Source of the DNA: Turnera subulata
Taxonomy: Eukaryota > Streptophyta > Magnoliopsida > Malpighiales > Passifloraceae
Reading direction: 5' to 3'
DNA: 64,000 nucleotides
NCBI GenBank assembly: GCA_028386065.3
Contig: JAKUCV010002775.1
Location: 212,833-276,832 of the forward strand
Positions 22,727 through 34,252 of the stretch are shown piece after piece. The notes beneath the pieces were generated by a model, which worked only from the letters and a program-made list of their open reading frames with translations, was not told the DNA's origin and ran no database searches. Within the stretch, counting starts at the first letter, position 1, and the number at the start of each line of letters is the position of its first letter. The translations under genes and the position numbers were made by a program.

Positions 22727-24472
22727 ATGGGTACCTTTATATCTGTATCTGGTGGGTTCAAGAGATGCATCATTTTCCTGAACATCTCATTTCTCTTCCT
22801 GGCATGCCTTTTCCTTGTTTTGCAACTCAATTCTTCGGAATTTCTTGCTCTGAACGGTCGCCAATCTTTCAAGGAAAGCAGTCAACCTGGCTGCAGGGGG
22901 TTACAGAGTCTGGATAGCTTCGAAGCCAAGTGCTCCTACCTTAAATCCAAGAACCCATGTGTGTCTCAGGGCTACATCGACTATCTCTCTCTTTTCTACT
23001 GCAATTTTCACAGGTTTCCCATGTTAGGCCATTGTTTTTTGTTTCTTTGGCTGTTGGTTCTGTTCTATTTGCTGGGCAACACTGCCTCTGAATACTTCTG
23101 CTCTTCTCTTGAAAACTTGTCCAAGTTATTGAAACTGTCTCCTACAATATCTGGGGTTACTCTTCTTTCACTTGGGAATGGTGCGCCTGATGTGTTTGCC
23201 AGCCTGGTATCTTTTATGGGTAATGGGACGAGCGACATTGGGTTTAATACCGCAATGGGTGGAGCTTCATTTGTTACTTGTGTTGTGGTTGGGGTCATTA
23301 GCATTTTGGTCAGGAGAAAACACATCAGGGTGAACAAGGAGGCCTTTGTTAGAGATATTTGCTTCTTCCTCTTGGTTCTCGCATCCTTAGTTTTCCTCCT
23401 GCTTCGAGGTAAGATCAATATCTGGGGTGCCATGGGTTTCTTGTTGATGTATGTTGTCTATGTGATTGTGGTTTACATTTCGGACAGACACTGGAATAAT
23501 GTTGCAAAGGATAGTCAAGTCGATGTTGATTCAAGTTGTGGCAGCGATTTGGCTGTACCCATTTTAAGCAGGATGGAGAAAGGAGAGATGGATTTAAATG
23601 TTTTAGATGTATTGGACCCTGATGCTGAACCAGGAATGAACAGATGTTGCTTTTGCTTAAAGCTGCGACCTCCTTATACTACAATTGTATTTATACTGGA
23701 GATGCCTCTTTACTTGCCAAGGAGATTGACAATTCCTGTTGTTTGTCAAAGGAGGTGGTCTAAGCCAATTGCGGTGATTTCAGTTACATTGGCACCAATT
23801 CTCCTGTCTATTCTTTGGAACGCTCAGGAGAAGTATGCCACTTCCGATATCACTCTGCTGGCATACGGAATTGGGGTCTCAATTGGCTTGGCATTTGGGG
23901 TTCTGGCATATTTCACAACAGAGGATTCCTGTCCGCCAAAGAAGTTCTCGGTTCTTTGGCTTGCAGCAGGGTTCTTAATGAGTGTGATATGGAGTTACAT
24001 AACAGCTCAAGAGTTGGTGGCCTTGTTAGTCTCACTTGGGTACCTATTTGGAATAAGCCCATCCATTCTGGGGCTAACAGTTCTTGCCTGGGGCAATTCA
24101 CTTGGGGATTTGGTGACCAATTTGACTATGGCTCTGAATGGTGGTCCTGAAGGTGCTCAAGTAGCCATATCAGGTTGCTATGCAGGCCCCATTTTCAATT
24201 TTCTCTTTGGCATGGGACTGTCTCTTGCAGCCTCATGTTGGCGTAGCTACCCATCATCGGTTGAGATCCAAAGAAATCCATATCTGTTGGAGACAGTAGG
24301 CTTCTTGGTGGGTGGTTTGCTTTGGGCATTTGTGATTTTAAGGAGGAGAAATATGAGGCTTGATGGGATATTGGGAGCAGGCCTATTGGCCATATATATG
24401 ATATCTATGTCCTTGAGGCTGATTCAGACAGCTGGGAATCCGGAATCTCTTTCATCCGTCTCCCCATCCTAA
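22727..24472 (+). CDS. CCX: Cation/calcium exchanger (CCX family), intact
   Basis: A single uninterrupted 581-residue frame encodes a membrane exchanger of the Ca2+:cation antiporter superfamily. The N-terminus has a hydrophobic segment (residues 15-33, possible signal anchor), then a Cys-containing loop, followed by two clusters of membrane helices (about 100-255 and 345-565) separated by an acidic cytosolic loop (about 256-330). The two ion-binding alpha repeats are visible: GNGAPD at residues 150-155 and GNSLGD at 456-461, the versions typical of plant CCX and animal NCKX6/NCLX proteins. Such proteins exchange Ca2+, Na+, K+ or Mn2+ against another cation at plasma or internal membranes; which member and which ion cannot be told here. 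Lack of introns matches several plant CCX genes. It is the only intact host gene in the window. The start is the first ATG before the hydrophobic segment; the stop TAA is at 24470. Confidence 0.95.
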   Translation: MGTFISVSGGFKRCIIFLNISFLFLACLFLVLQLNSSEFLALNGRQSFKESSQPGCRGLQSLDSFEAKCSYLKSKNPCVSQGYIDYLSLFYCNFHRFPMLGHCFLFLWLLVLFYLLGNTASEYFCSSLENLSKLLKLSPTISGVTLLSLGNGAPDVFASLVSFMGNGTSDIGFNTAMGGASFVTCVVVGVISILVRRKHIRVNKEAFVRDICFFLLVLASLVFLLLRGKINIWGAMGFLLMYVVYVIVVYISDRHWNNVAKDSQVDVDSSCGSDLAVPILSRMEKGEMDLNVLDVLDPDAEPGMNRCCFCLKLRPPYTTIVFILEMPLYLPRRLTIPVVCQRRWSKPIAVISVTLAPILLSILWNAQEKYATSDITLLAYGIGVSIGLAFGVLAYFTTEDSCPPKKFSVLWLAAGFLMSVIWSYITAQELVALLVSLGYLFGISPSILGLTVLAWGNSLGDLVTNLTMALNGGPEGAQVAISGCYAGPIFNFLFGMGLSLAASCWRSYPSSVEIQRNPYLLETVGFLVGGLLWAFVILRRRNMRLDGILGAGLLAIYMISMSLRLIQTAGNPESLSSVSPS

Positions 24473-25950
24473 CACTATAACCTAAAAGGATGCGATTACT
24501 ACTCAGCTGCATCCAGTCACTAACCAGCTTCATGTATAGTGTCTGATCACTAATTTTATAGCACTCACTTGGCAATGATTTGAGGTAAGTAACAGACAGA
24601 CTCAATTTCTGCTTCCCAAGAAATAGATGTGTACGTCTTTTCTTCAACCTCTATGACAATCAGATTGGTTTGTAATATTTGGTTAGGCAGTTTGATGTTC
24701 AATGCCTTCAGAGACAAAGTTTGCTGCTGAGTCGAGCGTTCTATCTGCTTTTGATGTATAATATCTATATATCCTGAAAATTATTTTGTAGTAATTGTCT
24801 TGTACTATATGTGTGATAGCATGTTATATCTAGGCCTTTTTGTTTGTTTTTTTTTTTTTTTTTCTTTCCGATTGTAGAGAATTGAGCAGACACCTTTGTC
24901 TGATTTGTGTAATCTTCATAAAGAAAAATTCGTATCGATTGTTGCCATATTACACTGGATTCTGACTTCTTTAGCTAGTCTGTAACTGTAAATCTGTGGT
25001 CCTCATATACGGTGGAAGCGATGGCAGTTGGTGACAGAGAAGACTGGATGTTATATTGCTCTTCTTCGGGATGCTCTGGATCCAAATCCGTAATGATAAA
25101 TTCTTATTCTACTTGTGAGTTGTGACAAACAGGCGAAGAGGTAGCAAAACAAGCCTCAAAGAATTTGCGTAGATAAAATTGTCAGTTGCTCACGTCTCTC
25201 ATAGTTGTTTTAATCCCAAGTTGATGTTTCCATTTTCCGAATAGGCACAAACTCAATGATCAAAAGTGAAGGCAGGGTTTTCAGCTTTTAGGTGGTGAAT
25301 AGTTGTCATTACTTAGACACATGATTGTTAAAGAAAAGTGCTGTTTCTCTCCATTACAATCAAATCAGGTGACCTTTGGATAGCAAGACAAAAATGTATG
25401 TTTCTTGGCAAATAGTAAAAAACTAGACGGTAAAGCTGTCATTGTTCCCTTACCTGGTCCGGCAGTTTAAAGACGCAACCTATGTGGTCCAAGTATTAGT
25501 GGTTTCTCACAAATAGATGGTTCTTAGCAGTGTATTCAAACCCCCACCGACCTGGCTGGTCGAGCCCGGTAATTGTGACCCAGCTGGTTTTCAAAGTCAA
25601 TCGATTTAATTGTGAAAATTGTATCCGAGTGGCTCGACCAGGTCAATGGTCGATCCGGGTTTAACAACATTGGTTCCTAGTCTTGCATAGCAGTTTCTTC
25701 CAGACTAATGTGATGATCCGAGAGGAGGAGTGAGGAGATGTGGTTTGCATATATACGTAGCCAATTACCAAATAAATTTTAATATTTTGAGATTCGTAGT
25801 TTTGGTTCAACCGTAATTTTGGTCCAACCGTGAAAGCTATTCTTGTTCAGTTTATTACTAAATAAAGTGTTAGTTTTGAAGGCACATGATTTTGGCCAGG
25901 CTTGTAGGTTATTGATTACAACAAAATAGGCCGAGGCATACCCACGGCAT
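24473..25950. other. 3' flank of CCX, no gene recognised
   Basis: The first 350 bp probably hold the 3' UTR; AT-rich, TGTA-containing stretches at 24770-24830 could be the polyadenylation region, followed by a long T run at 24849-24863. Beyond that I see no convincing coding sequence or element end up to about 25950. Confidence 0.4.
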
Positions 25951-26002
25951 TTATATCCACCTTGAGGAGGTCCAATAACTCCACAGGCGGGTATCAGAAA
26001 AC

Positions 26003-26085
26003 AGTTCGACCTAAGTTATGTCTAAAGGCAAGATTTGCTAAAAAATTTAGGCCTAAGTTATATCTAAAGGCAAGACTTGCTAAAA
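26003..26085 (+). repeat. Two-copy 42-bp tandem repeat
   Basis: CCTAAGTTATGTCTAAAGGC followed by AAGATTTGCTAAAAA recurs with few changes directly downstream. It precedes sequence (about 26085-26215) related to the 240-bp duplication at 20881-21365. Confidence 0.75.
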
Positions 26086-26289
26086 AGTCTATACAAGAGT
26101 TGGCCTGTCTATATACAAAATGTACTTTACCTGTTCATGGCAACTTCAAAAGAGATTTAATCTCTCATACAATACTTTCCAGCTCCTCATCCATATCCAA
26201 AAAAATCCCTTAAAGAGGAAATCCAAAGACCGAACCAAAAACTTCTAAGTCCTTGTTTCTTAGTTTTCAAATCCTCTCTCTTGAAAAAC

Positions 26290-26573
26290 ATGCCATGGGC
26301 TTCCTCTTCACGAGCGGCTAATTGCTCTTGCCGGAAACCGTCAAATCAGGTGCCTATACTGCACTAAAACCTGGGTTTGTTTCCTCCCTGTTTTCTTTTC
26401 TTGGTTTCCTTACTTGGTTAATATAATGGTTGGATAGTTGAGATAGACTTAGAATAGTGTCCATCAAAATTCTAATTCACAGTCCACCAGTATGCTTGGG
26501 TTAAACAGGAACTTCGGGAGATCAAGTTCAACAAGCTTAGAAAGGAGCTTAATGAGAAGCCATGAGTATTGGC
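26290..26573 (+). pseudogene. Possible gene remnant interrupted by a MULE
   Basis: An ATG at 26290 opens 20 codons (ending CRKPSNQ) followed by GTGCCT; a TTCACAG acceptor ends at 26482, and the next phase-compatible frame (starting STSMLGLNRNFGRSSS) stays open to the transposon target site at 26573 and beyond it at 28202. The donor site is weak and no family is recognised. This may be chance; it is listed because the transposon sits inside the second candidate exon. Confidence 0.25.
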
Positions 26574-28191
26574 GGGATAATGACACCGCAAGTCCTATAA
26601 CAATTCCTGAAAACTCGTTTGAGTCCTAAAAGTGAAAAACAATCGATTCGAGTCCTATAACGTTTTAAAATGACACCAAAGAAGTCCCGTCCATGTTTCC
26701 GTCCAATTTTTGCTTACGTGGCTGTTAAGTACATACGTGAAAAATGCTAGAAATTAATGAAAAAATATGAAAATCAATAGAAAATCTGTAAAAAGAAATT
26801 AGCAATTAATTAATAATAATTAATAATAATTAGTCAATAAAAAGACAATTAATGATAATCAGTAAAAAGACAATTAATGAGTTTACCAAAAAAAACAATT
26901 AATGATAATTAGTCAACAAAATATAATTAATGGCCATTAATGATGAAATTCCTCCCTCCCTCAAACTCCGGTACTACCACCCCTCCACCACTCAACCACC
27001 TCACCTCCTCCCCCTCCCCCTCCTCCTCCCAGATCTTCCGCCATCTACATCGTTGGGTCTCACTTGTCTCTATCTTTTCTTCCCCAAATCCCTCCTCCTT
27101 TTCGCCCTGTTCCTCCTCCACCCAGTGACGCCGCCACCTTAACTTCCCTCTACTTCTTTCCTCACACGCGCCTCCTCCTCTCTACAACACCATAACCGAC
27201 GCCTCTGGACATCGCCGCCGTCGAGGAGCAGAGCACAGGCCACTACCGAGCCCGGAAGCCCCAATCTCCTCCTCCCAAATCTTCCGCCATCTACCTCGTT
27301 GGGTCTCACTTGTCTCTCTCTTTTCTTCCCCAAATCCCTCCTCCTTTTCGCCCTGTTCTTCCTCCACCCAGTGACGTCGCCACCTTAGCTTCCCTCTACC
27401 TCTTTCCTCACACGCGCCTCCTCCTCTCTACAACACCATAACCGACGCCTTTGGACATCGCCGCCGTCGAGGAGCAGAGCACAGGCCACTACCGACCCAG
27501 AAGCCCCAATCTCCTCTCATCTGCTGAGCAACGAGTGCGACGTCTCGAGCCGCTGCTACCAATAATCGCGTCGCCTCAGGTAGTGCCGACCGACCTCTCT
27601 CCTTCCTCTGCAACTCGCGCCACCCGTCAGGGTAAGTGTTGCTGGCGATTTCATCAATCTGTTTGATATTCTTGTAATGTTTTGATGGATTTTGGTTAAT
27701 TGATTGTGTTGTGGTCAATGGAGGTTTAGTTGTTTGTAAAAAGATTTTGCAAGTTACGGATTTGCAAGTCGACCAAATTGCATGTGGGTGGATTTTTTTC
27801 ATTTTGTTTGGCATTTAGAGAATGAATGAAGATGCTGATTAATTGATGATTTTTTTAAAAAGATTTTTGTATTTTTTTTGCAATTTGGGGAAGATTCAGT
27901 TTAGGTTAGATATGGTTTATTATTTTCGTTTCTAAACAAAAATGGATTAAGGATTTGTTATTTAAGTCTTTGATGTGGCGGTCTATGTGGCATATTATCC
28001 CGTCAGCGATGATGTGGTTCTGATGTGGACCAAGGAAAGTCAAAGATAACTGAAGAAATAGACGGAAATATGGACGGGGACTTCTTTGGTGTCTTTTTAA
28101 AACGTTATAGGACTCGAATCGATTGTTTTTCGCTTTTAGGACTCAAATGAGTTTTCAGGAATTGTTATAGGACTTGCGGTGTCATTATCCC
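26574..28191. mobile_element. MULE-like element with long TIRs and 10-bp TSD
   Basis: The element starts GGGATAATGACACCGC and ends with its reverse complement; the inverted repeats match with few changes for about 130 bp (to about 26703 and from about 28063). Identical 10-bp direct repeats GAGTATTGGC flank it (26564-26573 and 28192-28201), the size typical of Mutator-like elements. No transposase is present. The interior at 26940-27660 is GC- and CT-rich with a 246-bp tandem duplication, unlike the AT-rich TIR-proximal parts, and looks like captured host 5'-exon sequence, as in Pack-MULEs. Confidence 0.9.
27028..27519 (+). repeat. 246-bp tandem duplication inside the MULE
   Basis: Landmarks CCGCCATCTAC (27038 and 27284) and ATCGCCGCCGTCGAGG (27211 and 27457) recur with a constant 246-bp offset and high identity. 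After the second copy, CACCCGTCAG|GGTAAGTG near 27630 resembles an exon end with a consensus splice donor, followed by T-rich sequence like an intron. Confidence 0.9.
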
Positions 28192-28201
28192 GAGTATTGG
28201 C

Positions 28202-28760
28202 ATCTCATCTTCAAGTGGGGCCCATGCCGATTTGTTTTAGTTGTTTTATCTTAATTAGCCAAATTTTATAATTATGGATTTGATAATTTCGGCTACTTTT
28301 GTTATTTGGTTTAGTTTATTTAAGTTGGGTCATTAATAAGGTCAATTGTTGGGCCAAGACTTTATTTATATTGAGTTTTAATTTAGTTAATTAGGCCTAA
28401 TCCATTAGGTGATTGGATTTATAAATCCAATCCACTTAGGAACTAGGGTTACTATTCACGTATTCACTTGAATAGTACCTGCGAGACTATTTTTATTATT
28501 TTAGGATTTTGGCTCCTAGTATAAAAGCCAAACATATGTGTTATTTTGGGTAGCTTGGATTTTGATAAAAAAATAAACTTGGTGGCTTTTCTATTCGATT
28601 GAGTGCTGACTCTCTTTGTTTACAACAAGGATTAGAATTCAACAATTCAGGTTAATCGATTTGTGTGCTTAATTCTAATTCCTAGTATCTAACTCTTGAA
28701 TTTCTTGCTGACTAGGGTTCAAGTGTTGGCGCCACCATCTGTGTCTTTGAAGCTTTTCTT
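28202..28760 (+). mobile_element. LTR-like 3' end with primer binding site
   Basis: A TATA box (TATAAAAG, 28520-28527) is followed by about 200 bp of leader and by TTGGCGCCACCATCTGTG at 28725-28742, close to the TGGCGCC primer site used by many plant gypsy elements. The LTR probably ends near 28721 (TTCA). Its left end is not recognised and may lie on the other side of the MULE. No gag follows. Confidence 0.5.
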
Positions 28761-30276
28761 ATTTCTTTCATGCTGGCATGGGAGGAATAAGGGGTGGAGA
28801 CTACACGAGTTTGATTGAAATTGAAAGGTCGGGAGCACATTCCTTATAGTGGAGATTCTAGTGCTGACTCTAGGATCCTTTCTACCGTATCAATTAGCAT
28901 GGCATATGAAATAAACATGTCGTTTGTGGCATACAACATATATCAATTCACTACTGTATAATGGAAAACAATTTATAACACATGATATTATCACAGAGGA
29001 AATATATACAGATGATATCGCATGCCAACAAAACATCATAAAACAGGAGTTGGAACCTAATGCTGCGGAATAAAATAAAATTAGAAGACCTACCTCTAAT
29101 ATATGGAACTTAAGAAGAGTTGCTATCGGACTCTTGAAGATTCTAGCAGCAAATCCACTAATTTTTGATGATCCTTTCTACTTGAATCCACCAGTAGGTT
29201 GTTGGAATCAAATCACTAGGAAGAGACCCACTATTCATAACCTAAAACCCTCTATTTGTGTTTTGAGATTTTCTTTGTGTGTGGTTTCATAGAGAGGATA
29301 AGACTTGAGGTCAAAGTGTTTTCAGATAACTAACTCACGTATATCTGTAGACTGTTTTTATATATAAAGACATGCATACTCCTTATTTACAAACTGAAGG
29401 GATAAATTCTAATCTCACATAGAGATTGTGGTAGCTAAAAACTAGTAACTGATATTCCCATATTTGAAAAGATTGTAATCTCATCATGATTGTTATACAC
29501 AAAGTCATGGGCTGGACCAAAAGTCTATTATGGGTGCAACTTATGCCCCAAAAAAGTAATAGATCTATTGACGGAGTTTGGCTGAAAACATTTTGGATTT
29601 TGATGACCGAAACACTGAAAATATGCTCCAATTATTTTTTTAATTTGGATGAAACCATGTTCCGATAATTGGTTCATACTGCTTTTACCTTTTTTTCTTT
29701 TTACCGTCATCTTATGGGTGCAAATCCAAATAACTTATAAAGGAAGGGGGGTGAAAAAATTAATTTACGCGAGTTGTATTATGTGGCAAGTCCACTAATA
29801 ATATAACAAATCTAACAATGCTCTTCAGGAAATAGATTTTTTTAACATTTTTAAAATTTAAGAAATTAACGTTAATTCACCAGATTTCCTTTTTTTTGGA
29901 ATTTTAACAAATTAACGTTAATTGATTATAATATTACTATTGGGACTGCGCAACTCTATTATGAAAGTTTCCATTTTTTCGGTTGGAATTAAGACATCTC
30001 GTCTAAAATAATCCAATAATCTTTATTACATCTTATCTATATCCACTTTCTTATCCATATTTTTCATTCTTTTTACCCCATGTGATACCCTCAAATAATT
30101 GCATTAATACACAGATTTTACGTAATTTTGGAACTTGTCTTGTGAGAAAAATAAAATAATATACTCTAACGTAAAGAGGAAAAGGGAAAAAAAGGTAAAG
30201 GAAAGCAACATTTCATTGTGACTCTATGTTTTAGCCAGTATAAAAAAAAAAACATTTTGGCCGAAACCGTGAAATG
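28761..30276. other. Intergenic or decayed repeat DNA
   Basis: No coding sequence is supported. A minus-strand TATA-like TATATAAAAACAG lies near 29357-29369, possibly from an old LTR. Paired words such as AAATTAACGTTAATT near 29870-29930 are inverted/direct repeats around AACGTT. The part 29750-30270 is low-complexity AT-rich DNA. Confidence 0.35.
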
Positions 30277-30446
30277 CTATATATATATACCAGTAACTCC
30301 CCTATCCATCAGGAGGACACTACTAATTACACTCGTGGGAGAATCAATCACTACTAATTGCAAAAGGGTTGACTGAGCTGCAGTATTTGCTTCCCTTTCA
30401 ACAAAATCAAAAGAAATAGGTTGGGCGTCAGATTGTAAGCTCTTGA
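30277..30446 (-). pseudogene. L1 LINE RNase H-like domain, C-terminal end
   Basis: The minus strand reads DIKSLQSDAQPISFDFVERE followed by ANTAAQ, the usual C-terminal motif of the RNase H-like domain at the end of plant L1 ORF2. It is the missing end of the LINE at 42355-48235: that copy stops after IESEGHAVLKGL exactly at the right edge of the solo LTR that starts here. Both edges carry the LTR's target duplication CTTGA. Confidence 0.7.
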
Positions 30447-31514
30447 TGTCACGTGTCATCATTAGGCACCCAATGTGCCCAAGAGGCTAATACAGGGCAC
30501 CCAAAGGCCTACATCAATCAGCGGGCAGAAGTTAGCCAGACGGGCAAAAATGCCTAACGCACAGCAAAATATCAAGACGGGAATCACAATATGAAGAACG
30601 AAAATGAACTCACAAACATTCAGTTTATATTTACATAATCCATGTACAACAAAATGGGGCACTACATGTATTAGATTTAGCCAATTCATCTAGGTATACA
30701 TACTAGGTGAATCCATGTTTGGCCAAGTACCCATCGCCTACAAAATACGCCTCTCGAGCCTTCCCACATAGGCTACCCGAGCTCTCCTAGCCCTGAAACA
30801 AAGGGAGTTCGAAGAAGAGGGTGAGTCCACGACCCAGTAAGTAAGTGGTCACACAAGCAAACAACAATGACACCCGCAAGCGGCAAACAACATCCAACAA
30901 CCAAACATCCACATGTCGTCGTGATCAGCCCACTAGTAGGCTATCAGAATGAGCACTAGGCCTACTTGCATGGTCTGGTAGCCCTGCCAACAAAGTTCTC
31001 CTTAGTCCACAGCCCCACGTACGAGGCTTAACCGTTGTGTCATGAGAAGTGCATGTGACATGCTACCACAACCACACACATCGCCCAGCACTACACCCCG
31101 CCATATATATTGACTAAGCAGCCTAGGAGCACTGCAAGGTCCATCATCGCCATCAATAAGCCAACATCTTATGCAAGTGCAATGGATGCAAATGGCATGC
31201 TTGAGATGCACACCCTGATCACCAGACTCGTCTATAAGCCAAAGCATATTATCAAACATCTTAACATCAATAATGCACCATAGGTGCCATCAATAGGCAA
31301 TTGGGTCATCCACCCAACAAGTTAGCATCATTAACCATCTCACAATTATGCAATTCACTTACACAAAATCAGGCCTCACTAGGCCCTTCTCCTTTTTTTT
31401 GGTGCTCCTTGGGTTCTCACACCTGCCCACACACACACAAAGCACATTAGCAGAGAGGAAAATAATACTTTGGCAGCAAAACATTAAATAAAAGCGTGTA
31501 CACATAATGTCCTA

Positions 31515-31660
31515 GGCACTGGTGCACCCATTGGCTCACCAATTGGCCAGCTAGGGGATCAATGGTGCACCAGCAGGGCCAATTGGCCACCCAGAAGGCC
31601 AATTGCGCATTTAGCGCACCAATTGGCCTCCCGCAGGGCCAATTATGCACCAGCTCAGCC
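31515..31660. repeat. CCAATTGG palindrome cluster in the solo LTR
   Basis: The motif (G)GCCAATTGG(CC) occurs about five times in 110 bp, including a perfect GGCCAATTGGCC at 31577-31588, separated by varying C-rich spacers (CACCAGCAG, ACCCAGAA, CTCCCGCA). Confidence 0.85.
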
Positions 31661-31987
31661 ATCTAATGTGCCTACTTAAACAGTAGCCCTCTCACAGCTC
31701 AAATAGTTAGCAACATAGCTTCAGACCTCCCATCAAGCAAAACTTGTGCACTGCCCAGGCCAACAGCACACTTGGCTAGCCAATTTGCACCAAACATATG
31801 AGAATTCCAACCCAGATCACTTACCCCCTTCTCTTTGTGTGCAATATGTTTGGGAGAACCTTAAGAATGACTAAGTTTTCCTTCCCTAGTGTCTTTCATG
31901 AGTTTGGGCAGAATTGAGGCCTAAGGTGCATGCTTGGCTAGATAAGGGCTAGTCAAGCAAGTGACTAAGCAGCCACCTGCTGCCTTT

Positions 31988-32365
31988 GGGATAAGGGCAT
32001 TTTGAGTCCTAAATCTTTAACAAAAAATCACTTAAGTCCTAAACCTTTCAAAATTGATATTCGAGTCCTAAACCTTTTAAAAAGTGAACAAAACTAGTCC
32101 TAAAGACATTTTCCGTCAAAGAAGGCTGACGTGGCCGTCAAGTGTTGCCACATCAGAGTCCACGTAGGCAAATGACGTGGCCAGGGAATAAGGGCATTTT
32201 GAGTCCTAAACCTTTAAGAAAAATCAATTAAGTCCTAAACCTTCTAAAATCGATATTCGAGTCCTAAACCTTTCAATAAGTGAACAAAACTAGTCCTCAA
32301 GATGTTTTTTTCAAAAACGCATGTCATAATAGTGAAAAGTAATTAAAAATAAAAATTTTATAATA

Positions 32366-32425
<60 letters not shown>

Positions 32426-33586
32426 GAGAAAAAAGACTATAGTAAATAATAATATAAAAATAAAAAATAATTTTTAAAAAATCAGTGGGGCCTACGTTAA
32501 GTACTAATAATTTCAACCCAATAACACTTGTCATCTCCAAAGTAGTTACAATAATTAAAAATAAATAAGTAAAATAAAAATTTGAAAAAAGTCGAGTAAT
32601 TCAATCCTATATGCCAACCCACTTTAAATTCCATTAAGCATATGCGAGACAGAGCCTACGAATCTCACTCAAGATTTAAAACTTTATTAATTCTAAACTT
32701 AGCCCAGATAAATTAAATGGTTTTTTTTTTATTTTTTCCAAAGTGATTTGGTAAAGCGGTGCAACTTTTTTTGGTATACAATACAACAAGCATATTAAAA
32801 ATAATAGAATAAACATACTTTTTTGGTGCACAACCGAACAAAAGACTGAAGACAAAGTTTTTAAAAAATTTTAAAAATATTGTAGAAAAAATTCAACAAG
32901 TAAATTGATCAAATTAAAGTAAATATAATTGATCTAATTAAACAAATTAAACAAGTAAACTAATCAAGTAAAATTAAACAAGTAAATATAAAAAGACAAA
33001 TAAGTAGTTGAACTAACCTTGAACCTTCACCATTGATGTTTGAAAATGACATTGCACTGGTGTGATGATATGTGTTATTGGGTTGAAATTACTAATATTT
33101 ATTATCGGTCCCATTGGTTTCTTTTCCTGATTATTTTTTTTATTTTTAAATTATTATTTACTATAGCCTTTTTTCCAAATCATTATTATTATTATTAAAT
33201 TTTTATTTTTAAATTTTTCATATATTTTTAATTACTTTTCACTATTATGACATGCGTTTTAAAAAAAAAACATCTTGACGACTAGTTTTGTTCACTTATT
33301 GAAAGGTTTAGAACTCGAATATCGATTTTAGAAGGTTTAGGACTTAATTGATTTTTTCTTAAAGGTTTAAGACTCAAAATGCCCTTATTCTCTGAACACG
33401 TCATTTGCCTACGTGGACTTTGATGTGGCACACTTAACGGCCAGGTCAGCCTCTTTTGACGGAAAACGTCTTTAGGACTAGTTTTGTTCACTTTTTGAAA
33501 GGTTTAGGACTTGAATATCAATTTTGAAAGGTTTAGGACTTCAGTGATTTTTGTTAAAGATTTAGGACTCAAAATGCCCTTATCCT
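31988..33586. mobile_element. Fold-back MULE-like element with 10-bp TSD
   Basis: The left end GGGATAAGGGCATTTTGAGTC is mirrored at the right end, and identical 10-bp direct repeats TGCTGCCTTT flank it (31978-31987 and 33587-33596). The inverted repeats extend about 550 bp inward on each side, so nearly the whole element can fold back on itself around a central AT-rich part (about 32560-33030). Each arm begins with two tandem sub-repeats of about 198 bp. No transposase or cargo is seen, so it is non-autonomous. Confidence 0.9.
32360..32425. repeat. (AAT)n microsatellite
   Basis: About 20 trinucleotide units with two GAT interruptions, inside the left arm of the fold-back element. A shorter (ATT)n run occupies the mirrored position near 33180-33198. 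Confidence 0.98.
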
Positions 33587-33681
33587 TGCTGCCTTTTGCC
33601 CAAAATCTACCACCTAGCCAAGCACCACTCCACCATGCTTATTTTCCAACCAATAGTCCTAAGCCAAGACGCCCACACTTA

Positions 33682-34115
33682 CTATCCGTTTGGTATCATG
33701 GAATTGATTTCAATTCCAAGAATTGAAATCAATTCCTTAGTTTGGTATAATTCTACTTCACTTAAAATAGGAATTGAATTCCATTTTTTATTTTTGGAAC
33801 AATATTTTGGTAATATTTCAAATCCAAGCAAAACCTATCGGATTTGGAATTCAATTCCATTGGATAAGTATTGGTATGTCTAAATGACAAAAATGACCCT
33901 ATACTCTTATTTTAGCTTTTTTAGTAAATGGACAACATAGGTAATTTTAACAATTCAATTGATAATTTGATTTATACCAAACATTGGAATTGAATTCAAT
34001 TCCTCATTATTAAAAAGTATACCAAACATGAAAATTGATTTCATAATGAATTCAAATTCTAAATTTTTAATGATTTGAATTCAATTCCGATTCCAAATTG
34101 ATACCAAACGGACTG
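33682..34115. mobile_element. Tourist-like (PIF/Harbinger) MITE
   Basis: The ends are inverted repeats built on TCCGTTTGGTATCA (left at 33685, right ending about 34112). A TTA trinucleotide flanks both sides (33679-33681 and 34116-34118), the target duplication of PIF/Harbinger elements. The 434-bp interior repeats GAATTGAATTC-type words and has no coding capacity. Confidence 0.8.
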
Positions 34116-34252
34116 TTAATGTAACGCCCCGATTTTTCATAATTTTATTTATGAAAATTTTTAAAAATTTGATCCCAATTTTACCCTTGTGGATGTTTTG
34201 AGTTTATGGTCAAGGAATTATTTCTACTCCTTGGAATTATCTCTTTGATGAT

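Noticed and set aside
27428..27814. Minus-strand frame of 128 residues in the MULE interior
   Set aside because: It spans the 246-bp duplication and intron-like DNA and runs antisense to the exon-like features; no domain recognised.
32360..32425. AAT microsatellite as a separate finding
   Set aside because: Common simple repeat; only its mirrored position in the fold-back arm is of interest, and that is covered there.
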